Origin: Aurantiochytrium sp. KH105
Lineage: Eukaryota; Sar; Bigyra; Thraustochytrida; Thraustochytriidae
Assembly: GCA_003116975.1 (NCBI GenBank)
Contig: BGKB01000034.1
Span: forward strand, 310,001 to 374,000
Direction: 5' to 3'
Length of the DNA: 64,000 bases
Notes under the pieces: model-generated
Told to the model about the DNA's origin: nothing
What the model saw: the letters and a program-made list of their open reading frames with translations, nothing else
Databases searched by the model: none
Translations under genes and position numbers: made by a program
Part shown: positions 55,368-64,000 of the stretch, in pieces
Layout of the letters: each line of letters opens with the position of its first letter
Position numbering within the stretch: position 1 is the first letter of the stretch

Positions 55368-58178
55368 ATGATGCTCGCGAACTCTTCGATGCGCGGCCTC
55401 TCGCAGCGCAGCGTCCGGGCCACCGGCGCCGCGGCCAGGGCCCTGCGCGGAAACCAGCAGGTCGCAGGCTTCGCGTCCAACGCCAAGGACATCCCCGAGG
55501 AGGCGGATGTCGTCGTCGTCGGCGGTGGCTCCATTGGATCCTCCGTCCTCTACCACCTCCAGGAGCGCGGCCTCAACGCCGTCCTCCTCGAAAAGGACCA
55601 ACTCACAGCCGGCACCACCTGGCACAGTGCCGGCATGCTCTGGCGCCTCCGGCCCTCGGATATCGACGTCCAGCTCCACACCTACACGCGCGAAATGTGC
55701 AAAAAGCTCGAGGAGGAGACCGAAACCCCCAGCTTCACCGAGAACGGCGGCCTTTTCATTGCCACCAACAAGGAGCGCATGGCCGAGTACGAGCGCCTCA
55801 CCGAGATCGGCAAATACTTTGGCATCGAGTCCCGCGTCCTCAAGCCCCACGAGATCCAGGACGTGCACCCCCTCATCGCTGTCGATGACGTCTACGGCGG
55901 CATGTACTCGCCCACCGACGGCACCATCGACCCCTCCGGCGTCGTCACGGCCTACTCCAAGGCCGCACGCAAGCGGGGCGGCCGCATCTTCGAGGGCGTC
56001 GGCGTTGCCAGCATCGAGACCGAGCAGAGCAAGACCACCAACTCCAAGCAGGTTACCTCCGTGACCACCACCACTGGCCACCGCATCAAGACCAAGTGGG
56101 TCGTCAACGCCGCCGGCGCATGGGCCAACAACATTGCCGCCATGGTCGACACCAAGCTTCCCCTTCTCGCCATGAAGCACGCCATGGTCGTCACTGAGAA
56201 GATCGAGGGCATGCACCCCGGTCTCCCCAACGTTCGCGACCACGATCTCAGCATCTACCTCAAGACGCAGGGTGACGCCATGGCCATTGGTGGCTACGAG
56301 CAGAACCCCGAGTTCTGGGACGTCGTCGACCCGAGCTTCGCCTTTGGTCTCTTCGAGCTCGACTGGGAGACCTTTGGCCAGAACCTCGAGGGCCATCTTA
56401 TTCGCTGCCCCGCCGTCGAGACCGCGGGCATCAAGTCCACCGTCTGCGGCCCGGAGTCCTTCACGCCTGACCACAAGCCGCTCGTCGGCCCCCAGCCGGG
56501 CGTCCGCGGCCTCTTCAACGCCTGCGGCTTCAACTCTATGGGTATGATGCTTGGCGGTGGCATGGGCCGCGAGGTCGCCACCTGGATCACCGAGGGCTCT
56601 CCCTCGCTCGATCTCTTTAGCTTCGACTGCTCGCGCTTCCACCCGGAGACCGTCGAGGACCCGAAGTGGGTCATCGACCGCACGCACGAGAGCTACGCCA
56701 AGACCTACGCCATTGTGTTCCCCCACGATGAGGCCCTCGCCGGCCGTGGCGCCCGCAAGTCTGCCCTCTACGACCAGCTCGCCGAGCGCGGCTGCTTCTT
56801 CCAGGCGCGCCACGGCTTCGAGCGCCCCGGATGGTTCGTGCCTCCTACCGATGGTCGCAAGGCTGACAACACCGTCAAGCCCTACGACTACTACGGTGCC
56901 TACGCCGACGGTGGCTGGCGTCTTGCGCCCTCCAAGCGCGACTCCCCGGACTGCCCGCCTGATATCCCCAAGAACGAGGACAACACCTACCTCGACCTCG
57001 TTGAGGACGAGCTCACCTTTTACTGGCCCAAGAACCACGAGGTCGTCGGCGAGGAATGCCGTGCCGCGCGCGAGGGTGTCGCCATCTTTGACCAGTCCTA
57101 CTTTGGCAAGTTCTTCCTCCGTGGCCCCGATGCCAAGGCCGCCGTCCAGTACATGTGCGGCGCCGACATGGACAAGCAGAAGCTTGGCACCGTCACCTAC
57201 ACCCCGCTCTGTAACGAGCGCGGTGGCACCGAGGCCGATCTTACCGTGACCTGCCTCCCTGACGGCTCGGGCTACTACTTTGCTGCCGGTGGTAACACCG
57301 TCACCAAGGACTTTGAGTGGATCAACCGCGTCATTGAGCAAAAGGGCTTCGACTGCACGCTCACCGACTCGAGCGATGACTACGCCATGATCTCCGTCCA
57401 GGGCCCGCATAGCCGCGCTCTGCTCGAGGGCCTCATCACTTCCAACAACGACCTCTCCAACAAGTCGCAGCCCTTCTCCACTTGCCAGGAGCTCAGCATT
57501 GGCGGCCACGATGTCTACTGCCTGCGCCTCACCTTTGTCGGTGAGCTCGGTTTTGAGATTCATGCCCCCTCTGCCTACGCCGCCGACGTGTACAAGCTCA
57601 TCCGCGAGGCTGGTGAGAAGTACGAGGCCGAGCACGGTGTCCCCGTCCGCGATGCTGGCTACCGCGCCATCGACTCGCTCTCCGCCGAGAAGAGCTTCCG
57701 TCACTGGCACGCCGATCTCAGCAACGCCGATACCCCGCTCGAGGCCAACATTGGCTTCACCGTGCTCTCCAAGCTCAAGCGCGAGGACTGCCCCGAGTTT
57801 ATTGGCCGTGACGCCCTCCAGAAGCAGCGCGCCGAGGGTCTCCAGCGCAAGCTCGTCTGCCTCTCCGTCGACGACTCCAACGTCCCATTGCACGGCATGG
57901 AGTCCATCTGGCGTGACGGCGTCTGCATGGGTCTTGTCCGCTCCACCGCCTACGGCCACTCCGTCGGCCGCAGCATCGCTTACGGCTACGTGGCCCGCGA
58001 CGCTGAAGATGGCAAGGTCACCAACAAGTGGCTCGAGGCCGGCAAGTGGGAGATTGGCGATAAGGGCGCCAAGCACCCCGCCACCTTCCACAAGAGCGCT
58101 CCCTTTGACCCCACGAACCTCCGCGTCAAGGGCAAGTACGACGAGGCTCGCGCCCAGGAAGCCGAGGCCGCCAAGTAA
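55368..58178 (+). CDS. Sarcosine dehydrogenase, mitochondrial
   Basis: SARDH oxidises sarcosine to glycine, passing the methyl carbon to tetrahydrofolate and electrons to electron-transferring flavoprotein. The match to animal SARDH runs end to end: ADVVVVGGGSIGSSVLYHL (FAD fold), LTAGTTWHSAGMLWRLRPSD with the covalent-flavin His86, NGGLFIA, KSTVCGPESFTPDHKPL, GCGFNS-like CGFNSMGMMLGGG, RTHESYAKTYAIVFPHDE, ERPGWF, YDYYGAYA, then the GcvT-like half (NERGGTEADLTV, ISVQGPHSRALL, FVGELGFEIH, AGYRAIDSLSAEKSFRHWHADL) and the final SPFDP-N-like PFDPTNLRVKGKY. The length, 936, is close to human 918. Residues 1-40 are Arg/Ser/Ala-rich with no acids, typical of a mitochondrial presequence. It lies in tandem with the DMGDH-like gene and has the same strong codon bias, consistent with consecutive steps. 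Confidence 0.96.
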   Translation: MMLANSSMRGLSQRSVRATGAAARALRGNQQVAGFASNAKDIPEEADVVVVGGGSIGSSVLYHLQERGLNAVLLEKDQLTAGTTWHSAGMLWRLRPSDIDVQLHTYTREMCKKLEEETETPSFTENGGLFIATNKERMAEYERLTEIGKYFGIESRVLKPHEIQDVHPLIAVDDVYGGMYSPTDGTIDPSGVVTAYSKAARKRGGRIFEGVGVASIETEQSKTTNSKQVTSVTTTTGHRIKTKWVVNAAGAWANNIAAMVDTKLPLLAMKHAMVVTEKIEGMHPGLPNVRDHDLSIYLKTQGDAMAIGGYEQNPEFWDVVDPSFAFGLFELDWETFGQNLEGHLIRCPAVETAGIKSTVCGPESFTPDHKPLVGPQPGVRGLFNACGFNSMGMMLGGGMGREVATWITEGSPSLDLFSFDCSRFHPETVEDPKWVIDRTHESYAKTYAIVFPHDEALAGRGARKSALYDQLAERGCFFQARHGFERPGWFVPPTDGRKADNTVKPYDYYGAYADGGWRLAPSKRDSPDCPPDIPKNEDNTYLDLVEDELTFYWPKNHEVVGEECRAAREGVAIFDQSYFGKFFLRGPDAKAAVQYMCGADMDKQKLGTVTYTPLCNERGGTEADLTVTCLPDGSGYYFAAGGNTVTKDFEWINRVIEQKGFDCTLTDSSDDYAMISVQGPHSRALLEGLITSNNDLSNKSQPFSTCQELSIGGHDVYCLRLTFVGELGFEIHAPSAYAADVYKLIREAGEKYEAEHGVPVRDAGYRAIDSLSAEKSFRHWHADLSNADTPLEANIGFTVLSKLKREDCPEFIGRDALQKQRAEGLQRKLVCLSVDDSNVPLHGMESIWRDGVCMGLVRSTAYGHSVGRSIAYGYVARDAEDGKVTNKWLEAGKWEIGDKGAKHPATFHKSAPFDPTNLRVKGKYDEARAQEAEAAK

Positions 58179-58987
58179 AGATCGCCCAGCGAGTGCATCA
58201 TCCCTTCATCTTTCTACCACCTCTTGGCCGCGTGACATCGAATGTACGTATACCTTCCTTCCTGTGTCTCGTTTCTTCTTTTGCTTTGCTTTGCTTTGTC
58301 AGCTTCTTTTTCCTCTTTTGCTCTTCGCCACCCCCATCTCCTACTTCTTGATTGGTCTTGTTCCCCTTCTTGCTCATCTTGATGACGAATGACAACGGTG
58401 CGGCTGACACGGCGCAGAAATCAAGTCGCCAAGAGTATTTCGTTCTCAAATCAAAGAGAGGACAAACTGATCTTGTGTGCTTTGATGACGACGGCTTGTG
58501 GGTTTTTGAGACTCTTTCATTTTCGATTGACTCAAAACTTGCGCTCTCCAAGCTGACAAACGAACACCGACCAAATCTGTTCTTGTGACATTCATTAGAA
58601 AGAGCCTTTCTATGAATTCGATTCGAAATCATTTTCCCCCCGCACGCTGATAAAGCTGATCTCTACGTAATTTTCGCTATTGCGAATTTTCAGAGAACGT
58701 TTCACGAACCAAAGTCGTATCTCTCGGCTTCATCTCCCTTTGTGTGTATGTATCCGTGCATGCGCTCTCCCTGGCGCCTTTTCCTTTTGAGTCTATGTCT
58801 ATTGTCGAGAACTTTGGGGATCCGATTCGAACGAACTTTCATGCGCTCCTTTTTCCATGGTATTGTGCTCTTGACATCTCTTGTGTGAAGAAAGCTTCTC
58901 TTCCGCTTCGTGCCTCTTTGAAAAGGGAATTGTCGCTTAAAGGTGCAAACGATATCGAGTCTAGGCCCCTCGCCAGACACACGCCCT
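58179..58987. other. Convergent 3' region between sarcosine dehydrogenase and bZIP-1
   Basis: This 809-bp spacer is of lower GC, with (CTTTG)n-like and pyrimidine-rich sequence at 58255-58330. Short frames show nothing recognisable. Confidence 0.6.
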
Positions 58988-60691
58988 CTATTGCTGTGCT
59001 GATTCGACACTCTCCACGCCACAAATGCGAAACAGCTCCGAGTGTTGCCTTCGGTGGATTTCTAGGTGCTCCGGAAGGATTGTTGACCCATCTTCGGTAA
59101 AAATCACGTCCACAGAAGGAAAGGATCTCATCACTCCGATGGGGTTTGACACAACCGTAAGGACGTGGCATCTATTTGGATCCTGTCCGTCTTCCACAAT
59201 AAGATGTCCATACAAAAGCGTGCAGTCTGTGATTGGCTCGGAAGTCCCACTTGGTTCAATTCTGACCGCCTTCTCCACGTGACGAGAGCTCTCGAGCCCC
59301 GTGCTGAAACCCAAAATGTAGCATTGGACAGGCGTCGCCTCCTGGAACATGTCGCGCACGTGAGGAGTGAGAACGAATGCCTGGGGATACAACTGTTTGG
59401 CCTGTTTTGTTGCAAGCAAAGGAATCTCCACGCTCCCTTGCGAGTCCTGTTCTGTGAATCTCAAGAGTTCTACATCAATGTCGAGCTCTCCAAGAACGTT
59501 GGCATCCAAAAGTGACGTCAAGACCTCAATTTTTCGCTTCACTCCGGGTATGAGAAGTCCGTCGTGCTTATTGTATGCCATTGCGCTCGTGAGGTACTGC
59601 CAAAAACGATCGCACAGAACCTTGGCAGGTAGAGGAACATCGACCGTTTCGCCGCGCATGTTAAACCGTTTGCACGCGCTGAGCGGGCCTTGTGGAAGTC
59701 GCTGGTGCCGCAACGTGACGTTCAAGCCCTGCGTTGTGCGAAACCCTGGAGTGTCGGTCCAGAACGTCGACGTGTGCGCCAAACCGACAATGTGCTCGAT
59801 GCAGCCCGAAACGCCTGCCTGTAATGCGACCGCGCGCTCGTGCTCGTCTTCATTAAGCGCCTCGACTTGTTCTGCGGCAGGGACGAAGAACTTGCGCAGA
59901 AAGTCCTTGTGCCTGCGGATTTGCTCCCGCAAAAGTCTGTTTTCGCGGGACAGATCCACGTTGCCCGCGTATCGCAAGGCGTCGACTTCGAGCTCGAGCT
60001 CTGCAATGCGCTCACGAAAAAGATTCTGCTCCTCCTCTAGAGCAGAATTCAGCTCTCGCAGGTTCACTACTTCTGTGCGTCTCTTCCGTCTGCTCCGACG
60101 ACTCGCTGCAGCGTTTCGTTCCTTGAGCGTCGAAAGGCTTTCATCTTCAGTGACATCTGTCCTTTCTTCTTTGTTCTTGGCCGCGGCCTTATTCGACGCA
60201 GAGCCGTCGCCGCCGTCGTCTAGCCTTTTCTGGGCCCCATTCTGAGCCGTGTGTCCGGTTTTAGCGACGGCTTTATTTTTGATGGCAGCATTATTACCCT
60301 TGGCTTTGCCCATGGTGTCGTCGTTCTTGGCTCTGTTGTTGTGCCTTCGCGAGCCGTCGCTCGCCGTTCTGGGCGCCGCAGCGATCGACGACGAGGTTGG
60401 CGAAGCTGCTGGCGACGTGGTGCTACGGCTCGCCAGCGCCGCCGGTCGGTCTGCGTCGAGCGTCTCCGCAGCCGCCGCAAGCAGCGCGGCGTCTGGACGG
60501 CCGCGCGCCGCGCGGGCGAGCGGCTCGGCGCCCTCCCTCACCGCCGGCTCCTCCAGGTCGAGGTCCAGGTCGAGGTCCAAGTCCAGGTCGAGCCCAGGGT
60601 CGAGGTCCAGCTCGGCGTCCAGACTGAGCTCGAGCCCGAGCTCCATCTCCGCGCCCTCCGCGAGGCCGGCCCCGGCGCCCTCGCGCGTCAT
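58988..60691 (-). CDS. bZIP transcription factor (bZIP-1)
   Basis: The 567-residue protein has a clear basic region (ERNAAASRRSRRKRR, residues ~190-205) with the invariant Asn and Arg nine apart. A leucine zipper follows (LRELNSALEEEQNLF...IAELELEVDALRY), as does a second helix (ENRLLREQIRRHKDFLRKFF). The N-terminus has a Leu-Asp alternating acidic tract (residues ~28-47) that could activate transcription, and a low-complexity Ser/Ala/Lys region. The C-terminal ~300 residues are shared with the neighbouring paralogue (HTSTFWTDTPGF, QRLPQGPLSACKR, YPQAFVLTPHV, PEHLE motifs) and look like one folded domain. I do not recognise it firmly; a START-like ligand-binding fold is a guess. Nuclear location expected. 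Confidence 0.88.
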   Translation of the reverse strand: MTREGAGAGLAEGAEMELGLELSLDAELDLDPGLDLDLDLDLDLDLEEPAVREGAEPLARAARGRPDAALLAAAAETLDADRPAALASRSTTSPAASPTSSSIAAAPRTASDGSRRHNNRAKNDDTMGKAKGNNAAIKNKAVAKTGHTAQNGAQKRLDDGGDGSASNKAAAKNKEERTDVTEDESLSTLKERNAAASRRSRRKRRTEVVNLRELNSALEEEQNLFRERIAELELEVDALRYAGNVDLSRENRLLREQIRRHKDFLRKFFVPAAEQVEALNEDEHERAVALQAGVSGCIEHIVGLAHTSTFWTDTPGFRTTQGLNVTLRHQRLPQGPLSACKRFNMRGETVDVPLPAKVLCDRFWQYLTSAMAYNKHDGLLIPGVKRKIEVLTSLLDANVLGELDIDVELLRFTEQDSQGSVEIPLLATKQAKQLYPQAFVLTPHVRDMFQEATPVQCYILGFSTGLESSRHVEKAVRIEPSGTSEPITDCTLLYGHLIVEDGQDPNRCHVLTVVSNPIGVMRSFPSVDVIFTEDGSTILPEHLEIHRRQHSELFRICGVESVESAQQ

Positions 60692-61393
60692 CGTGCGCGC
60701 GTGCCTCGCCGCGCCGTGCCGCGCTTCGTGTCGCCTCGGATGCTGTAGATCCGGGTCTGCTTTCGCTCGGTGACTTGGGCTCGCTTCATGTAATGCTAAT
60801 GCGTCAACTGTATACGCTTGCGCCTCTGCTGCAGCTTGGGTCGCCCGCTGCCGGCAGGAGCAGTAGCAGGCTAGCTAGCTGGAGAATTGCTGCGATGAGG
60901 ATGGATGAAATAGGGGCAAAGAGGACGAACGTGAGTCCTCTGTGGCTTGCGTTGCGATTCTGGTCGGCAGGGTTTGAGGCGACTTCGATGATGTATCTCA
61001 CGTAAGTCACATACCCGTTAGCTGTCACGAGGAGTGGAAAAAATGCGTTTGCGTGTAGAGCAAGCAAGAGGCAGTGGACGACTTCTACGGAGGTCGGGCT
61101 TCGATTCATCACAAGCTAGAGAGAAAACACGGCTCCCAAAGATCGAATTTACGCGGATGCTGAAAAATTGTACGTGAAGAAAAGGAAAAATGCATGGAAA
61201 CAAGTGCGAAGAAACATCATGAGGCGTGTGCGAGTCAAAGATACCTTCTTGTGTATTCGGACATGATAGCCATTTACATCACCAATAGATCTGGCTCGCA
61301 TCGCCAAGTCTGACCTTTTCAGAGAGCACGCCGAGATAGATCACGGTTCTTGCTGTTGTACCTCTTGTTTCTGTCTCTGTTATTGTAATAGTT

Positions 61394-61435
<42 letters not shown>

Positions 61436-61461
61436 ACTGATGATGATGATGATGATTGTGG
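60692..61461. other. Intergenic: upstream of bZIP-1, downstream of bZIP-2
   Basis: This 770-bp spacer between tandem paralogues contains a CTAGCTAGCT stretch near 60870 and a trinucleotide microsatellite at its right end. No gene is recognised. Confidence 0.6.
61394..61460. repeat. Compound (TGC)n-(TGA)n microsatellite
   Basis: About eleven TGC units then five to six TGA units lie directly after the bZIP-2 stop codon, in the presumed 3' trailer. Confidence 0.9.
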
Positions 61462-63063
61462 TTACGGCGCCAAGTGAGGCACGCCGCAGCCACGAAAAAG
61501 TTGAGACTGTTTCTGTCGCTGGACCTCCAGATGCTCTGGGTGAATGGAACCATCTGCAGCAAATATTTCGTTCACCGAGCCAAATGAGGTGACCATCCCA
61601 ATTGGTTGCGACACAGTCGTGATGACATGGCAGGTGCTTGAGTCGTTTGGGTCTTCAATGATTACGGTTCCAAGCACAAGACTACTGTCGTCTCTTGACT
61701 CCGTACTCTGTATCCGGTCAAGGTTCGATGCTCCTTGCAGGTGTCGAAATCCCTCCGTTCCTCCATAAAGTGCCACAATGTAGCACTTTACCGGTACGGC
61801 CTCGACGAACGCACCTTGCACCTGCGGAGACAGTATAAACGTTTGCGGGTACAAAGACCTGGTCTGGCGGGTAACAATCAAGCAAGTCTCCTTACAAATG
61901 CCAGCCTCGGTTTCTAGGAAACGTAGTATCTCAACATCCGCATCGAGCTCCGCCAGGACGTCAGCATTCATGTGCGAGGTTAAGACCTCGATGTCGCGTG
62001 TCACGCCTGGCCTGCACATAGACTTTACATGCTGAAACGGCCTTTCTTTGGCCAAATGTTTCCAAAGCTGCGCACTCATGGCTTTGGCTGGCATGGGAAC
62101 GTGCAGCGCCTCGCTGCGTAAGTTCCAGCGCTTACATGCACTCACCGGACCGTAGGGAAGACGCTGCTGCCGCAAATGCACGTTCATGCCCTGATCCAAC
62201 TGAAATCCCGGCGTTTTTTCCCAGCACGTCGATGTATGAATAAGCCCGATGATCTGCTCAATGCAACTTGAGATTCCTCCCTGCAGAGCCATGGCACGCT
62301 CGTGATCGCCCCTTTCTAGCGTTCCCGCCTTCTCGGCCGCAGGGAGGAAGAAAGTTCGAATGAAATCAGTGTGCCTGCGGATCTGCTCACGCAAGAGCCG
62401 ATTCTCTTGATCGAGGTCTACATTCCCGGCAAATCGAAGAGTCTCGATTTCTTGCTCAAGCTCGGCAATGCGCTTTAGAAAGAGGTCTTGCTCTTGCTCA
62501 AGCGCACTATTTTTCTCTCGAAGACTGTCGACCTCGGCGCGCCTTTTCCGTCGGCTTTTGCGACTTGCTGCAGCATTTCGTGCTTTAAGCGCCTCGGGGG
62601 TCCACTTGTTTGCAGTGCCCTTGCTGCTGCTCGACCCTTCGCTTGATGTTCGCGACTTGTGTGATGCCGACATCGAGCCTGTCGCTGGAGATTTCGTGGT
62701 CTGCAAAGCTGTAGTACTCTTCTTCGTCCCAGGCGTTGTGTCTTGGCACGGAGGATAGAGCATATCTGTTCCCACGAGCTCCCCTTCGTGCGATGAACCC
62801 ACGCTGGCGCCAGTGTCCTTGTGGGCGAGCGTTCCTTGCTCTATGTACGCGTAAGCGGCGTCCACGTCCAGCTCCAGGAACTCCATATCGTGCTCGACAT
62901 TGTCTTCAAGCTTAATCTCCAGGTGAAGCTCCTCCTCCAGCTGCTGGCGCCGGTCTTGCTGGTGCTCGTGCTTATCATGATACCTCGTCTCCCTGCCCGA
63001 GGCGCCCGGGTCCGCCCAAGGTCTCTCCGCCGCCGCGTACCCTCCGTACGCGTCGAGGGCCAT
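61462..63063 (-). CDS. bZIP transcription factor (bZIP-2), paralogue of bZIP-1
   Basis: The basic region (ARNAAASRKSRRKRR) and zipper (LREKNSALEQEQDLF...IAELEQEIETLRF) lie at about residues 155-205, followed by the same ENRLLREQIRRHTDFIRTFF helix and a C-terminal domain sharing HTSTCWEKTPGF, QRLPYGPVSACKR, YPQTFILSPQV and PEHLE with bZIP-1. The two are tandem duplicates in the same orientation. The N-terminus is Glu/His/Leu-rich and acidic and differs from bZIP-1. The longest frame begins with TTG at 63249, so I use the first ATG at 63063, giving 533 residues. Function: predicted DNA-binding regulator; heterodimerisation with bZIP-1 is plausible. Confidence 0.88.
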   Translation of the reverse strand: MALDAYGGYAAAERPWADPGASGRETRYHDKHEHQQDRRQQLEEELHLEIKLEDNVEHDMEFLELDVDAAYAYIEQGTLAHKDTGASVGSSHEGELVGTDMLYPPCQDTTPGTKKSTTALQTTKSPATGSMSASHKSRTSSEGSSSSKGTANKWTPEALKARNAAASRKSRRKRRAEVDSLREKNSALEQEQDLFLKRIAELEQEIETLRFAGNVDLDQENRLLREQIRRHTDFIRTFFLPAAEKAGTLERGDHERAMALQGGISSCIEQIIGLIHTSTCWEKTPGFQLDQGMNVHLRQQRLPYGPVSACKRWNLRSEALHVPMPAKAMSAQLWKHLAKERPFQHVKSMCRPGVTRDIEVLTSHMNADVLAELDADVEILRFLETEAGICKETCLIVTRQTRSLYPQTFILSPQVQGAFVEAVPVKCYIVALYGGTEGFRHLQGASNLDRIQSTESRDDSSLVLGTVIIEDPNDSSTCHVITTVSQPIGMVTSFGSVNEIFAADGSIHPEHLEVQRQKQSQLFRGCGVPHLAP

Positions 63064-64000
63064 CACGGACCCCCGTCCCGCGGCCGCGGCGACGGCGGTC
63101 TCGCGCGGCGACGGCGGCGCCGTGGCGGCAGGGCTCGTTCGCGCTCTTGCTCTTGTTCCTGCTCTTCGCTGATCGCTGTTTGCTCTTTGCTCGCAGACGA
63201 GCGATCGCTCGCTCGATCGATTGGGCACCCGAAGAAAGTCGTAGCCCAAGCTGCTATTCCAAGGTCTGCACGTGCCGCGCCACTGGCTTGCGACTCCCGG
63301 CTGCGGCTAGTACTCTCGCAGCTCTGGCCGGTGCCAGTCCAATCCAGTCCCGTGCAGGCACGCGCACTTCTCGCTCGCCTGAACGCAATAAACGCAAGGG
63401 CAGCTCGAGGCTCTGCGGCCGCGCGGCCGCCGCCGCCGCCGACCGTCGCGGCGCGAGATGGCGCGAAGGCGCTCTCGGAGGGGACTCTTCGGCCGGGAGG
63501 AGATGAGATCGGCGCGGCCTGGAGACATGGCGCATGGCGATGCTAGCCTCGCCTTGCCTCACGAGCTCCTCGGCGCGCGGCAGGAGCGGCACGACGCGCG
63601 GACGTGCGCGGACATGGAGAGGCACGTCTGCGTACAGGCGGAACGCGGTTCCGGGAGCCGCAGAACGGCGAGAGAGGCGGTCGAAAGGGCTCGGCGCGGC
63701 TCGGCTCGGCTCGGCTCGGCACGGGCCTCGCCTCGCCTCGCCTGCCGTGGCAAGCTGGGCACTGCTCCAAGTTAGGCAGAAGCAAGCAAGAAAGACTTCG
63801 GCGACCCGCCCTGCTCTGCCTGCAGACGGCATATTTCCCGCAAAAGTGGGCGCTGCGCGAGGCTTGCAACTGCAACGCCAGCAGCATTTTCTGCAGCACC
63901 AAGGTGTGGCCGTGGGCAGCGAGATGGCCTAGCTTATCACCAGGTTCCAAGTGGACATGCGTCCGCATGGCGCAATACATCAACTGTGGGTCTTGGTCAT
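63064..64000. other. Upstream region of bZIP-2 to window end
   Basis: 937 bp of GC-rich sequence. It holds CGATCG/GCGATCGC palindromes (63197-63222), a NotI-like palindromic GC block near 63415-63430, and a (GGCTC)n array at about 63697-63722. Overlapping open frames on both strands lack domains. Confidence 0.55.
63697..63722. repeat. (GGCTC)n pentanucleotide array
   Basis: Five GGCTC units, the same repeat class as the pentanucleotide arrays at 37.7-40.8 kb. Confidence 0.85.

Noticed and set aside
49584..58091. 893- and 922-codon minus-strand frames antisense to the DMGDH-like and SARDH genes
   Set aside because: The same codon-bias mirror effect; no protein family signature.

Overview
The window reads as nuclear DNA of a protist, most likely a labyrinthulomycete (thraustochytrid-like) stramenopile. 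The evidence is long intronless eukaryotic genes (HECT ligase, TPLATE-like adaptin, PP4R1-like, Got1), N-terminal mitochondrial presequences, GC-rich coding DNA, many simple repeats, and metabolic enzymes shared with marine bacteria. The taxon is inferred from gene content; no rRNA or tRNA gene was found. A 25-base run of N at 47189-47213 is an assembly gap inside a tetranucleotide repeat.

Layout. 1-22.3 kb holds four large plus-strand regulatory or scaffold genes: a HECT E3 ligase with a SPRY domain (5' end cut by the window edge), an ankyrin-TIR protein, a TPLATE-like adaptin, and a protein with about seven cyclic-nucleotide-binding folds. 22.7-30 kb holds S-formylglutathione hydrolase (minus), Got1 (plus), a LOG-family phosphoribohydrolase (minus) and a PP4R1-like HEAT protein (plus). 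30.1-37.4 kb holds three minus-strand metabolic genes: a 2-oxoglutarate/Fe(II) oxygenase, a membrane-anchored tandem class III CoA-transferase, and a mitochondrial Rieske oxygenase of the quaternary-ammonium type. 37.4-49.7 kb has no convincing gene. It contains GC-rich DNA, pentanucleotide arrays, a 17-bp minisatellite, a 2.5-kb 18-bp minisatellite and an (AAGC)n array. 49.7-58.2 kb carries a dimethylglycine dehydrogenase-like gene and a sarcosine dehydrogenase gene, both plus strand. 59-63 kb carries two tandem paralogous bZIP genes (minus).

How the genes may work together. The main observation is a loose neighbourhood, about 35 kb long, of enzymes that together could take glycine betaine to glycine: Rieske N-demethylation (betaine to dimethylglycine, releasing formaldehyde), dimethylglycine dehydrogenase, sarcosine dehydrogenase, and S-formylglutathione hydrolase for the glutathione branch of formaldehyde detoxification. 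These four genes also share a strongly C/G-ending codon pattern that the large genes at the left lack. The tandem CoA-transferase has the architecture of the DMSP enzyme DddD but places its catalytic Asp in the other half, so its substrate is unknown. The bZIP pair next door are candidate, unproven regulators. Enzyme families are supported by motifs; the pathway and cluster interpretation is inference.
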